DNA of 64,000 nucleotides from Timema cristinae (GCA_039000515.1 JBCFYV010011135.1:21106927-21170926), one strand, 5' to 3'. Shown: positions 1 to 11,780, numbered from the stretch's first letter. Notes: a model not told the origin generated them from the letters alone. Translations and numbers: made by a program.

Positions 1-169
1 TTTTTCTAATTTAGTTGGGTATCTTGCATTCTTAACGAGATTTATTCTTTTTTTTTTTAACTTGAGGTAATATTTTTATATTGTTTTAAGTTTTATTTTA
101 TTGTTCATTTTTTGATAAATTTTATGTTATCAAAGACCAGGCTTAGTATTTTAATTAGGGTCCAACAAC

Positions 170-345
170 GGTGGTCACATGGTCTAATGAGTATCTCTTG
201 TATTACACTGACTACCTGGTGACGTGGGAGAACGTGGTTTGAATCCCAGTAAGTGTACTAATATTAAATACAGGTATATTTTTCTGTTTGTTGTATTCTC
301 CATCCCATTTCCATTAGTGTAATGCAAATGGATAAACCTTACTAA
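170..345 (+). mobile_element. SINE-B copy, degraded
   Basis: A tRNA-like head is visible: an A-box region reading TGGTCACATGGTCTAATG, then a B-box-like GGTTTGAATCCC. A short AT-rich body and a degraded tail follow. The head resembles a class II (long variable arm) tRNA, as in better copies such as that at 23,350. No target-site duplication is seen. Confidence 0.6.
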
Positions 346-351
346 TAAATG

Positions 352-590
352 ACCCGTTTCCATCTTTAAATGGCCTAAAGCGTCACTCTATCAATTTGAC
401 TAGATGGCTGATGACCGGTATATAGAGGTTTGAATCCCGGTATAGTACACTCAAGCTAGTTATCTATAGATGGTCTTCCACGCATATTCCAATATACATC
501 CTCTCATATTAAAACTTAATCATCCCTAGTGCATTAGTGTAACTAACATATGTGCATATAAGACAAACGGTTAATAAGACGTTGTGTTAA
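352..590 (+). mobile_element. SINE-B copy
   Basis: The B-box-like GGTTTGAATCCC lies at about 429-440. The body carries the family landmark of cytosine-rich fragments ending TTAATCATCCC. The tail reads ATAAGACAAACGGTTAATAAGACG, a mutated form of the shared A/B tail. It sits head-to-tail with the copy just upstream and the SINE-A just downstream. Confidence 0.65.
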
Positions 591-613
591 AAAATAAACC
601 TAATTAAAATATT

Positions 614-901
614 GGGTGACCTGGTGGTCTAGGGGTAAGGTGTCGGACTTCTGTGCTGGGGTCCGGGGTTCAGTCCTCGTTCCCTGCACAGATTTATCTG
701 ATTGCCAAACCCTTCCTTCACATCTGACAAAACGTGTATTAATCACAGCTTGTGAATGTGTGGAATTCCAACCATCCATCGTGGTTCGGATCCCACGTTA
801 AACTGTAGGTCCTCCATTTCATCTCACAATCACCCTACCATTACACATTAGCGTAAGTGCGTATAACCCGAACGGATAGTAAGACCCGGTGCTAATAATA
901 A
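614..901 (+). mobile_element. SINE-A, full length with target-site duplication
   Basis: A tRNA-derived SINE. The head begins GGTGACCTGGTGGTCTAG (A box TGGTCTAGGGG) and has a B-box-like GGTTCAGTCCTCG. The body includes a conserved GTGGTTCGGATCCCACG stretch. The tail TATAACCCGAACGGATAG ends in (TAA)n. A perfect 13-bp duplication, TAATTAAAATATT, flanks it at 601-613 and 902-914, which shows retroposition by target-primed reverse transcription. Confidence 0.92.
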
Positions 902-914
902 TAATTAAAATATT

Positions 915-2403
915 TGTAAACCCTTAACGGATATTAGGGAGTTTAAAAAAGATGATCAAAAAAGTTACTCCTCATCAAATGTAGCAAAGACACAAATAAT
1001 TTCTCCCGGAGAGATAATTGAAAGATGCAACCTGCAAAATGAAAAAAGGATTATAGTTTCTCCTTTCAACAAATTTTCATCCTTTCTTATAACAGTTTTG
1101 TAGATCATGCCTTGTGCATTTCGTGACAGACTGTTGTGCATATTATGAACATGCTGCTATATACGGTTGTACAATCAATGATTTACGGACCAACAGATAC
1201 CTCCCTCTCCCAAACGCCCCCCCCCCCCCCCATTCCCCAGTTTTAAACTTAGAATCAGATTATATATTTGTTTTATATATTTTAAAGTTCTGTTTTAGAA
1301 TACCACGCTTTTAAGTGTGATTTCATTAATTTGTATAAACACTGTATACACTTTAAAAGTATTTAATACAGCATTCAATACACTTAATCATTCAAATCCA
1401 TTTGGCCACTATTGTTTTATTGGTTTGTTAGTCTAATACTGGTAATTATAAAATATTTTATTTTTTAAATCAGTTATTATTAGACGTTCAAACTATTTTT
1501 ATAGAAAATAATAGACATTTTTTAAATTAAACTAGGTTTTTTATTATAACCAAGTACACTTTTTTAACTCTTTTAATGAAGACTTAACTGCCTGAAGACC
1601 TTGATTCAAATCCCAGTTGATTGTACTGAAGGTAGATTATCATAGATAGTTTTCCATTCTTTAGCTAGGCAAATATTGCTACACGCCGTATAAATTCGAC
1701 TATTCTCACCTGAAATAAAATAGTGTCATAGTATATGTGATTACAACACAAAATTGTATTAAAATTTTGTGGTAAATAAAAATTGATTCAATAAATTGTA
1801 GTTAAATATTATAGTTTACCTTACTCTAGTTTACGATCTCATTTTATCTAGTATGTGAATGTTTCAAATGAATTAAATAAATATTTGTGAGTTAATAAAA
1901 GTCAAATATATCATATTATTAAACCAAACACTAACTTGTTTATTTAGTCAGGAACATGGCTCGTTTGAAATAAATAAAAGTGAAAATAACTTTTCTGCCT
2001 TGCAATTTACATTGATTACATTAATTATTCATTGCAAAATCCAACGTTAAATCAACATATTTACTTTCCTGAATACAATTATAAGTCAAGGTTTGAAGCA
2101 CATTTTTTTCTATTTATTGTTCCCCTCATTAACATTAATGTAGCAGTTCAAACGTACTTACTTTTTTTTTTATTCTGATATATATTGTAAACAAAATAAA
2201 TTAGTATTGATTTAGTTTGTGTTTGCTAGGTATCAAAACCATACTATTTTACCAGTAAATATATTTCAGCCTAATATAATATGTTTAGTACGTAAAGGGT
2301 GTATATTTTTTAATATTTGCTAACTAAATGTTTTCTGTTATATATAGCTACATTAATCAATATGAAATAATAAATTATAGAGTAATAACAAATATACAAT
2401 ATC

Positions 2404-2408
<5 letters not shown>
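915..2408. other. AT-rich spacer, no gene seen
   Basis: No coding signal is visible. A homopolymer of about 15 C residues lies near 1,217. A weak tRNA-like remnant (CCTTGATTCAAATCCCAG, about 1,600-1,618) with a short SINE-B-like body follows to about 1,700. The rest is low-complexity AT-rich sequence. Confidence 0.6.

Positions 2409-2450
<42 letters not shown>
2409..2450. repeat. (TA)n microsatellite
   Basis: About 21 perfect TA dinucleotides. Confidence 0.97.
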
Positions 2451-2452
<2 letters not shown>

Positions 2453-3819
2453 TGGATAGATTTCTAAATATATGTAGCAAAAGTTTGAATAGTTTTGATT
2501 TTTGTCTCGCTACCTATCCAAGCTATCCAAAAATATACACTAATGGATGAGGCTTGAGATACTAATAAAAAGTGGGATACTTTCTTGCACAGAACCCTTC
2601 GGTCTTCCTATCTGACACTAAAACCATGACCTCCCATTCACATACAAACTAGACAAGATGAAAGTGTGTGTGTGAAAATACAGCTTACTACTCTTCCAGG
2701 ATATCCACCTATTCACACTAATGAACAGTGGCTGCTCGTAGCTAAAATTAGTGGAGGTGCTGCTCGAGAAAATGTTTAACCTTTGTTTTAAAATTGTGTG
2801 AAAGGGAAAAAACATGTATAAAAAGAAAATTTATTCATGAACTTGATAAAATCTTAACAAAAAAAACCTTTTTTACTTACTTTAACATAAATTGTTACGG
2901 TTCAAGCTTGTACTATTCATTTAAAAATGAAATCTCTTCTTCTTGTTTTATTTTGCGCAAAAAAGTTCAATAATTTTCTCCTTGATCTTTGGATAAAAAT
3001 TGAGGAATTTTTTTTTCCATTGAAAGTACTTCAAGCGTATTTAGTCTTTTTGTTAAATAAAAGAACAAATAAAATTGAATAAAATAGAATAGTTTAAAAG
3101 CAGAATAATAATCTAATTCTACACTCTTCTTTACTTTATCACATTCAAGAATACGGTACACGGGTTTTATACACAACACAGGCTGAGTAAAAAAAAACTG
3201 CCTTCCCTCATCACGCCAGAGCCTACACTGCGAGAGCAACAGTGCTCTCTCTCTACCTAGCAGTCCCGCTTTCCTCCCCACCTCCCTCCTAGGTGCGCAT
3301 GTGCACAACAGTCAAATCCCACGTCGCTCGCACTGTGAAGCACACAGTTCCATACAAAGATGTTTGTATCTTTTTCATAAAATGGGGATGGCTACTGAAT
3401 TACTGACATTAAGCTTAAGGAATATATATTGTACTACAAAAATAAAGAAAGAATTAAAGAAAAAATTACTCATTGTATTAAATGTTATCGATAATATCAA
3501 GTGGAAATATGGGGTGCTGCAGTTCCGCAGTGCCTATACACGAGCCGCCACTCATAATGGAGGTGGGATGGAGATGGATTACAGATATATTCATGGTTAA
3601 AAATTGAGAAAGCGTGAAGGCTCTTAATTCTTATTACTATAAGTATTTAACGTCAACTTTCCAAACCGACTAGTTAAAACATCACCCGACTTATACCTAG
3701 CATATATATTACCTCAATTCCCCAGTTACTAATTCATCCTTTATACAGAAGTAACCCACATTTAAGCAATATTTTTTATTCTAGTCCTACCTGGAATCAA
3801 ACTCAAGACTTTAGTACCC
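2451..3819. other. Spacer, no recognisable gene
   Basis: Mostly AT-rich, with a more GC-rich patch around 3,200-3,340. Short open frames on both strands in this patch have no recognisable motifs and overlap each other, so I do not call them genes. Confidence 0.5.
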
Positions 3820-4075
3820 GTTTCGGAGGCCGAGTGGTCTAACGCGCTAATATGTGTTGGACTAGACTGCCGAAGACGGGCATATTGGGGATCAATAGGA
3901 GTCGGGTGCACTAAGTGTGTTCCTCAATTAATGGTCCACTATACCTCTACGCAAATACTAGTGCATTTACACTAAATTATTCCTTCCTAATCCTAAATCC
4001 CGAAATCATTAATTTAATATGTATATTGTTGTATTACATGAAGAGGTAGTAAGACGCGGTGTTAAAATAAAACTT
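3820..4075 (+). mobile_element. SINE-B copy
   Basis: The head reads CGTTTCGGAGGCCGAGTGG then TCTAACGCGC, like a tRNA-Leu D arm. The B box is degraded. The body has the TTCCTTCCTAATCC landmark and the tail ends AGGTAGTAAGACGCGGTG, close to the shared tail consensus. No clear target-site duplication. Confidence 0.8.
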
Positions 4076-4339
4076 TAGTTCAACAGATAGACACTCTACT
4101 GTTTGAATAAATATATGCGCTAATATTAAATTTAAAAACATTCTTACTACCCTCTAAAGGTTTTCCAACCCCTCTATTTCTGATCAACATAAAAATACAC
4201 TATTCAAAGTTGACGTTTGGTCCAATTGTCGACCAACTCTCGTTTTTTTTTATCATCGCATCTTGCTAACTGTTTAGGTGAACCGCATATATGATAACTG
4301 CTGGATATATTGGTAATAGGATTGAGAGAGTAAGCATTT

Positions 4340-4512
4340 TAGTGGTAATCTACTAGAATTTTCGTGGAAAGAATGTGGAAAACCATTAATGAAAAACTAC
4401 CCTCATTTTGGACACGACTTTGATTCAAACCCTGATCTCCCCGTCTTAAGCAGTCCAATCTAATATTAGAGCTACGCCTTAGACTGTTCAGCCACTGAAA
4501 CGGGTATCGATA
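4340..4512 (-). mobile_element. SINE-B copy, 3' truncated
   Basis: Read on the minus strand, a head CCGTTTCAGTGGCTGAACAG with GTCTAAGGCG is followed by a GGGAGATCAGGGTTTGAATC B-box region and the body landmark of a hairpin-like AATGGTTTTCC. The tail is missing. The Helitron-like element at 4,513 begins immediately after the head. Confidence 0.75.
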
Positions 4513-5000
4513 TCTATACTTATAAAATAACATGTCCTGACTGACTGACTGACTGACTGATTCATCATCGCCGAGCGCAAACTATCAAGGCTACAAGCAT
4601 GAAATTCGGACTGTATATTCATTTTGTTATGTAGCCACCCACTAAGAAAGGATTTTAGAAAATTCCACCCCAAAGGGGTCAAAATAGGGATGATAATATG
4701 TATGATAATATGTATAAAAGTCCGTCATTTTGAAAGTTACATAAACAATATTTTGTATTTCGGTTATTGACGTAAAACAAATAAATACATGTTTCAGTAA
4801 TTTTGGAAATTTTATTTAATAAGGGATAAAAAAGGGGGTGAAAGTTTGTATCGGACTTGCATTATTTTTGATCTGAGGTCAAGTTATGGTCATCAACGTA
4901 ACGTAATATTTTAAATTAAACTGTAAATACATATGTATATTTTCGTATTTGTATATAATCAACTTCCACGCTAGCAAAGCCGCGGGCAACAGCTATATAG
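4513..5000 (+). mobile_element. Non-autonomous Helitron-like element, copy 1
   Basis: It begins TCTATACTTATAAAATAAC after an A and ends GCAACAGCTATATAG before a T, matching Helitron rules (5'-TC, 3'-CTRR-like, insertion between A and T; the last four bases here are mutated to ATAG). An imperfect stem-loop near the 3' end, CACGCTAGCAAAGCCGCGG, precedes the terminus. It contains a (CTGA)n run near 4,538-4,560. It has no coding capacity for Rep or helicase. Copies lie at 9,885 (opposite strand) and 42,141. An unrelated repeat with similar ends cannot be excluded. Confidence 0.65.
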
Positions 5001-5039
5001 TTCTTAAATAAAGGTTAAAAATATCTGTTTTCAAATATA

Positions 5040-5460
5040 GTATATAGTCCTCTCGCTTTCAGTGATTTGGAATACGATAAAGTGATGCAAAGCCACTCGA
5101 GTATATTATTTCCCCGACCCAAGGGATCTCTGCTGTAGGTCCCAAGTGTGAGTACCCCTTCTAAAGAGACTATTAATCTTGGGCGGGCAGGTAGTTGGTG
5201 ATAGCGGGTGGTTGGATTTGGCGGGGGGTAAACGGGGAAAGGGATACTATCCCAGTTAGTTCTTGAGGTGGGAGACCGGTAATGGGCTGACAGAAGCCCC
5301 ACATGATCGATCATTTTGGATGTTCCTCCTAGTTTCCTGCCGGGGAACCCCCTTGCCCTCATCCCAATCTTACCTCACACCCTCTTTACATAAACACGCT
5401 TACAAGAAAAGCCTCAAGATGGTACACAACCTCTTTACCGTGCTCTTAGGGATGTCATCA
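5040..5460. other. GC-richer patch with overlapping unassigned open frames
   Basis: This patch is clearly richer in G and C than its surroundings. It carries a 115-codon open frame on the minus strand (5,015-5,362), overlapped by a shorter plus-strand frame. Neither has a motif I recognise. It could be an exon of a decayed gene or a piece of a mobile element. Confidence 0.3.
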
Positions 5461-5489
5461 ATTTAATAAGCCAAGCTAGGCTACGTAAT

Positions 5490-5650
5490 TACCCGAATCA
5501 CATGCTCTATTACGTCACTTTTGTGTTAGACTGAAAGACGAGAAGACCTGGGATCGATTCCCGGTTAAATGGAATGAAGGTGGCCTTTACTAAAAAGTCT
5601 ACCCACACACAAATACGGGTATATTTCCTCTTAAACATTAACTTCCTAAA
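5490..5650 (+). mobile_element. SINE-B fragment
   Basis: The B-box-like GGGATCGATTCCCGG (about 5,551-5,565) is followed by the SINE-B body landmark, an upstream-of-tail stretch with ACACAAATACGGGTATATTTCC. Head start and tail are lost. Confidence 0.55.
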
Positions 5651-5699
5651 ACCCATACCCTTAAAAAAAGATAAGGTAATAATACTATATAATAATTGG

Positions 5700-5965
5700 T
5701 ACTATCTTCTGACAGCATCCTTGGTTGTCCTGGGTTAAAGTACTCGCCACAGGACACGTTGTTCTTGGGTTCAAGACCAGCCGGGGTCAACGGATACTTT
5801 TTGAGTGATAAAATTATGAAGTACAACTTCCTTCGTAGAGGAAGTAAACCTGTCTGTCCAGGTCGATTGTATCATATGAAAGTACCTTTAAAGTAATAGT
5901 AAAATATATTTACTAGCAAAATTGGTAGGGCTTTTTACTCTCGCTCATAGAAATTCTCGTATGTT
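5700..5965 (+). repeat. Dispersed repeat G, copy 1
   Basis: It shares scattered blocks, in the same order, with 61,180-61,380. The best are ACTTCCTTCG followed by a short AG-rich stretch, and the terminal CTCGCTCATAGAAATTCT. A tRNA-like GGGTTCAAGACC is present near 5,767. Family and mechanism are unknown. Confidence 0.5.
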
Positions 5966-7494
5966 GATATAATAATTCGGTTCAGAAAGTACACGTTAAT
6001 TAAATTTAAAAAAAATTGCAGACGAATTCGAGGGAAGTATATTTCAGCCTTTTATAATAAATGTTTCATTTAATACGTTACGTCCTATACACACGAACGA
6101 TATTTTAATATTGATTTTATAGTTAAATTTAATATTAACAAGTACCACAGTCAGACTTTAAATCTGATTATTTTAAAACTCGGAGCTCATGTTGCTATAA
6201 TGGCGGATATAAAAATATTACAAATATTGTATTTCATTCTTACTTTGTTTAATCAATAACGTAAATATCTATTATGAAATATTGCATAAGAAAGTATTGT
6301 TGGAAGCATTTTATAACATTTATATGAACTTTAAACTAATAAATCGAATAAGACATATTTCCAGAATGACAGATTTTTTGATTTTCAATCAATTTTTATC
6401 GTCGAATTTGGATTTTCTATAAAAATCATGGTATAGCTACTGAAATTGTTTTATAGTAATTGAGTTTTAAATAAATTCTAACTTTTCTAAATGCATTTTA
6501 TTTCAGTACTAATAAATTATTTGTCTATATTTGAAAGCTATAGCAGATCAAAAAGGTGACCATAAAATGAATTTAACATTTCAAAAATGTAAATCATGAC
6601 ATAATATAAACGTCTGAAAATTATTACGGTAAGGGGATTTAAACGTTTAGTAATGGCCATAATGACTCTATCCAAACTTTTTCAAATAATTACATTGACA
6701 TCCTCTAAACTTATAGAAATGTTGATAGTGACAGGTATTAACGCATAAAAATTATGACAATAAAAACATCTGAACGTATTAAAATGGTAGCCATGACATG
6801 ATCCAAACGTCAAAAAAAGGTGACCTAATTGTATCATTAAAATGGCCAACGTGATAGAATCTAAATACAGTATTTATACAGGGTATAAACGTTCAATATT
6901 TTAGACAACGATATAAATTTATCTTTTCAAATCAAAGACAATTCTAATAAAACGATTTTAAGACCTAGTTAGTGAAAATTACTCAAAATAATAAACAGCA
7001 AAACTTATTCATTATAATGGCTTGCTTGATACTTCAAGAGAATTGTTATTGAAATTACGTTTAAACAATAGCATAAACAACTTATTCGCTACAGTGATTT
7101 GCTGGATACTTAAATAAAGTATAAAAAGTAAAAAATAATCTGATAAAATTACATAAAAGTTGACTGAGAGAAATGTTTATAAATTCGTTATTCCTACCAA
7201 ATTCTTCTATTAATAGAGCTTTAAGTTGGGATGGAAGTAATTTAGTGTAAATAGCCTTATTTTTACAGTTTTAGTATCAAAACATAATTTATTAATTGGA
7301 CATTATGTATCTAATGCAGCAATGTAAGTTTTATTGTATACACATGTTGAAAAACATTAATATTCATGGGTATTTTTGTTAATTTTATAAGAACATTTTA
7401 TCTTAATTTCAAAAAGTGTCTCATAAAAATTAATACAAATGGCATATATAAATAACTGTTGACGTAGCTCATTATATACATTTCTGTTTCCCGT
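5966..7494. other. AT-rich spacer with a degenerate tandem repeat
   Basis: No coding signal. Between about 6,540 and 6,900 a motif resembling ATGGCCATGACATGATCCAA recurs several times in diverged form. The rest is low-complexity AT-rich DNA. Confidence 0.45.
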
Positions 7495-7752
7495 CTGTGC
7501 CTAGGTCACTTTTTTTATTCAAGCCACATATTTTCCACTACCGGCTTGCTAGGTCTGCCGTAGTTTCATATACCATATACTCTAAATTAAGATTATGATA
7601 GGAACAACATCCAATCTACAGCCATTAATTTATCAATGTGACAGTGTTAACCCATAATGTCATCAATGATAAATCTTCGTACATGCCGGGAATTGAACCC
7701 TGGAACCTTTAACTCAGTAAGCAGATACTCTACCGACTGTGCTAAATTGTTG
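7495..7752 (-). mobile_element. tRNA-like SINE family D, copy 1
   Basis: Read on the minus strand, a tRNA-like head has an A-box-like TTTAGCACAGTCGGTAGAG and a B box GGTTCAATTCCCGG. The ~170-bp body matches, block for block, the plus-strand copy at 54,040 (for example GGATGTTGT, TATATGRWATATGAARCTAC and AAGTGACCYAGGC). Two copies with the same head and body support a genuine SINE family. Confidence 0.75.
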
Positions 7753-9229
7753 GACTTGTTTACGTATTTAAATGAATAAAATAAAATTTTATAAATATAT
7801 TATGTTCATATTTTTTAAAAAAAATCTCTCGTGATAACTTCATACATTTTAACCTTAGATCTTTAATACGCAGCCATCCAACCTTAAGTTTTGTAGATAG
7901 CTTCTTTTTTTCTAGACGGATTAAGTATAAAGTAAACAAAAGCATTAAAGTTAAAAGGAACAGCCAACCACAATGTGTCTAGAGTAAAGGAGTGAGTGGG
8001 AGAAAGGATCTATTTTTTTTTCTTATGTATTATTACTCCATCTCCATCATTGTTGTTATGTTTCACCATTTCTACGCTCAATTCTTCATTCTCATCGCGT
8101 TCCATTTCCTGTTGACTTTTCTGAATACCTTCGTTTCCTGTTTTTAGGGTAGACCAAGGGAGGGGCTTACCAACTTCATGATGAAGTTTCCTGCTTACAC
8201 TCCCTCCACCCACACCACCTTCTCCAACGGCCACCTACCCACTCTCTAACCAACCCCTACCACCCCTCTAAATGCTCACTAACGGTGTGGAGCGATAGCT
8301 TAGCTTAACGGCGTTACATCTAATTTTGTGAGTGGTCAGTTTTATTTTACTCTGAAAAAATATATAAATAAAATTATCTAGGGACAGCAAAGTCTGTTCT
8401 TTAAAAATATGGATCATGTTAAAACAGAGAAAGCAGGTGTAAAAATAACACTACATTAATATATGTAGAAGTAGACAAAGCGTTCTGTAGTGCACTTATG
8501 GCTAATGGCGTTGAATAACAACTGTAGTTGGTACAAGATATATATTATTATTTAATGGTTATTATTTAATATCGCATGGATAACATCGTTTGCAGGTGTA
8601 GAGGGAATTAATTATTACCTCCTTACTTAATTAGTCAATGGCATGACCATATTTTAAGTATTTTTAGTAAATTGGGTTGGTTAGGAATAAATCGAAAGGT
8701 GAAGGCTACATTTATTAGGATTTCTTCACAAAATATTATCAACATCTCAGCCTCAATAACTCTCCTCGTGGTTCCTATTTCTGAAAGATAAACACAGCCG
8801 AGCTAATAGATCAGAATCCACTCTACACATGTATATTCCATTACATAGATCTCAAACACATGCTCGTTCTTTTACTGTCATGGCTCACAGACTTGGAACA
8901 AACTAGATAACGTGACTTGTCATCTAACATCTAGACACCCCTTCAAGTGCGCAGTTAAACAATTTATCTTGTCTAATAAGCTAAACTAAATTCTTGAAAC
9001 TACTTGAGCTTTAAATGAGTGTATGGATGAGCGTGCAAATGTTTTCCAACTTATTTGAATACTTCTTTATTTAATTATATTTCAATAAATTTAATAGTGT
9101 ATGTTGTATTCAATATTGGTTAAGTGGAAGAGAAGGCTTAACGCCTTGACTTCGCCAAATAAATAAAGGCTATTATAATTATGACATTTGGAACTCAAAA
9201 GTTAATTTCAGCCCTTACAAAAGTACGTC
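7753..9229. other. Spacer, no recognisable gene
   Basis: A GC-richer stretch at 8,010-8,270 has a 74-codon minus-strand open frame that is lysine- and glutamate-rich, with no motif I recognise. The remainder is AT-rich and shows nothing I can identify. Confidence 0.4.
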
Positions 9230-9690
9230 ACCTATCGAGCTGGTCTAACCAATCCACCTTATTCCATCATATCACTCTCTTGAGATAGTTCTATCCAGTC
9301 CACCTCTTCACACTTATCCTAGCTTCTGCTATTTCAATCAAGTCCTCCTCTTCACATCCTATCCCTATCTTTAGATAGGTCTATCTAGTTCACCTCATTA
9401 CACCATATCACTATCTTGAGCTAGTTCTATTCAGTACACTTATTCAAACCTATCCTCATCTTGAGATAGCTCTATCCAGTCCACCTTATTCCACCATATC
9501 TCTATCTTGAGATTGTTCTGTCCAGTCCATCTCATTACACCTTACCGATTTAATGTCCATTCTAATACTATTCTCCCATCTGCGTCTAGGTCTTCACACT
9601 GGTTTATTCCCATTGGGTCTGCCGGTAAATATCTTAAACACGGCTCTAGATTCTTACATTCGAACTGCACGTCCTGCCCACAATAATCTA
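9230..9690 (-). pseudogene. Non-LTR retrotransposon C-terminus remnant with expanded minisatellite
   Basis: Read on the minus strand from about 9,680, the translation gives a stretch like RAVFKIFTGRPNGNKPV, then RPRRRWENSIRMDI. This matches the C-terminal region downstream of reverse transcriptase in insect non-LTR elements (usual form GRPRRRWEDNIRMDL). The next conserved segment, DWIDLAQDRDRW, normally occurs once. Here its ~45-bp coding segment is repeated about seven times (9,237-9,549), with drift and stop codons. No TSD, poly-A or RT domain remains. The exact clade is not assigned. Confidence 0.75.
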
Positions 9691-9884
9691 AGAGACTTGG
9701 TTTATCCTAACCTTTTCTCTATAAGTAATTAATACTATACGAGTTATTAACATCACTTGGACCCTCATGAGTGGTCATAATGTTCTAACGAATCCATCAC
9801 GTGTTAGATTGGATTGCCAGCAATTTTTTAATAACCAGAAACGTGTCTTACTGTCAATTCGGAGTAGACATGTATGTATTGTTA

Positions 9885-10364
9885 CTAGATAGCTGTTGCC
9901 CGCGGCTTTGCTCGCGTGGAAGTTGATTATATACAAATACGAAAATATAATATGTATTTACAGATTAATTTAAAATATTACGTTACGTTGATGACCATAA
10001 CTTGACCTCAGATCAAAAATAATGCAAGTCCGATACAAACTTTCACCCCCTTTTTCATCCCTTATTAAATAAAATTTCCAAAATTCCTGAAACACGTATT
10101 TATTTGTTTTACGTCAATAACCGAAATACAAAATTTTGTTTATGTAACTTTCAAAATGATGGACTTTCATACATATTATCATACATATTATCATCCCCTA
10201 TTTTGACCCCGTTGGGGTGGAATTTTCTAAAATCCTTTCTTAGTGGGTGCCTACATAACAAAATGAATATACAGTCCGAATTTCATGCTTGTAGCCTTGA
10301 TAGTTTGCGCTCGGCGATGATGAATCAGTCAGTCAGTCATGACATGTTATTTTATAAGTATAGA
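9885..10364 (-). mobile_element. Non-autonomous Helitron-like element, copy 2
   Basis: On the minus strand it begins TCTATACTTATAAAATAAC at 10,364 after an A and ends CTATCTAG at 9,885 before a T. A subterminal stem-loop (CGCG-A-GC, AAA loop, GC-CGCG) lies about 16 bases from the end. It abuts the (TTA)n tail of a SINE-A copy, so it probably inserted into that tail. Best-preserved termini of the three copies. Confidence 0.72.
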
Positions 10365-10365
10365 T

Positions 10366-10672
10366 TATTATTATTATTATTATTATTATCATTATTATTA
10401 TTATTATTGTTATTATTATAATAATAATAATTAATATTAGCACCGCGTCTTACTACCCGTTCGGGTTATACGCACTTACGCTAATGTGTAATGGTAGGGT
10501 GATTGAGAGACGAAATGGAGGACCTACAGTTTAACGTGGGATCCTAACCACGGTGGAGGCCTGGCATTCCACACATTCACAAGTTGTGATTAATACACAT
10601 CTTGTCAAAGGTGGATGAAGGGTTTGACAATCAGATAAATCTGTGCCGCGACCGAGGATTGAACCCACATAG
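10366..10672 (-). mobile_element. SINE-A copy, 5' damaged
   Basis: The minus strand gives the ...CCCGAACGGGTAGTAAGACG tail, the GTGGTTAGGATCCCACG body block and part of the B-box side of the head. The A-box half is missing. The tail is an unusually long (TAA)n of about 70 bases, interrupted by single changes. Confidence 0.88.
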
Positions 10673-10739
10673 GTATTAAGATAATGTATTAGAGAAATGT
10701 AAGTATGAAATTAGGAGAAGAATTCACGCTTCTTTTTTT

Positions 10740-10890
10740 TTTATTTAAGAAAGTGTAGAAAACCATTTAGTTGAAAAAATACCCTCATTATATCTAACCG
10801 GTATTTGAACCCCAGTCTTTAAAACTTTTGGCAGTCCATTCCATAACAAAAATGAAGCGTTAGACCATTTGACCACTGATACGGGTGTCT
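10740..10890 (-). mobile_element. SINE-B copy, 3' truncated
   Basis: The minus strand shows the Leu-like head (CAGTGGTCAAATGGTCTAAC), the GGGGTTCAAATACC B box and the AAATGGTTTTCTACACTTTC body. The tail is absent. Confidence 0.7.
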
Positions 10891-11511
10891 TAATGTTAAT
10901 CATGCTTATGTAAAAATACGTCTTTATTTAGTTCACATAATGTACAACATAAAACAAACAAAACAAAACATGGACACAACTGAAATTTAGTAAAACAACT
11001 TTGTGACTCAAATCACGTGTTGGAAATGTGATTGCGTATAGTTCTTTTTTTTATGTTGGAAGTGGCCTTTTTTTTTTCTCTCTCTCTCTCTGTCCTCTTT
11101 CTTTCCTTTCTGTGTGAATGCTTATTGTTTCTAAACTGTTCTTAGTTATCGAGTGGGGAAAGTGGTAAGGAAGGAAGCTGTCCGATTCTTGTACGCTCCA
11201 AGGACAATAATATCGACTCTTAACAACACTCGATAGTGTCGTTTAGTGTAAGGTCGTCCCCGATGGCTGAGGGTATTAAAGGTGGAAGGGGTTAAAGGGG
11301 TTGGAAGGAATGGAGACATATATATGTCTGTTAAAGCATGGAACTCTTTTTTGCGTTCGCTGTAAAAAAAAGGTGGCTGGTTATGTCACTATTATTTTTT
11401 ATAGATATAAACCAGAATAATAATACTATAAGAAAATCTTTATAATTTATCTGTGCAAAATAAAAGGTGCCATTTATTGATGAAAATATTGTAAATTTCT
11501 TCAACTTTTTC
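10891..11511. other. AT-rich spacer
   Basis: A CT-rich run lies around 11,070-11,110. No gene-like signal is visible. Confidence 0.5.
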
Positions 11512-11548
11512 AAATGAAGGGTGTCATTTGGTCATCACAGAAGCCTTT
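11512..11548 (-). repeat. Family E 3' fragment
   Basis: The plus strand GGGTGTCATTTGGTCATCAC matches the distal end of the family E copies at 17,690 and 18,640. Confidence 0.45.
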
Positions 11549-11550
11549 AA

Positions 11551-11780
11551 GGTGATCTGGTGGTCTAGAGGTAAGGTGTCGGACTTCTATGCTAAGGTCC
11601 GGGGTTCAATCCTTGGTCCCGGCACAGATTTATCTTATTACCAAACCCTTCTTCCACCTCTAACAAGACGTGTATTAATCACAACTTTTGAATGTGTAGA
11701 AGGCATAAGCCTCCACCGTGGTTCGGATCCCACGTTATAAACTGTAGGTCCTCCATTTCATCTCCCAACATTACACATTA
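11551..11780 (+). mobile_element. SINE-A copy, 3' truncated
   Basis: An intact head (GGTGATCTGGTGGTCTAG, B-box-like GGTTCAATCCTTGG) and most of the body are present. The copy stops at ATTACACATTAA, just before the shared tail, so the tail and (TAA)n are lost. Confidence 0.88.

Noticed and set aside
4488..4682. Conserved frame MTPLGWNFLKSFLSG in all three Helitron-like copies
   Set aside because: Open on the strand opposite the element in each, and conserved only because the DNA repeat is conserved. Lengths differ and no domain is visible.
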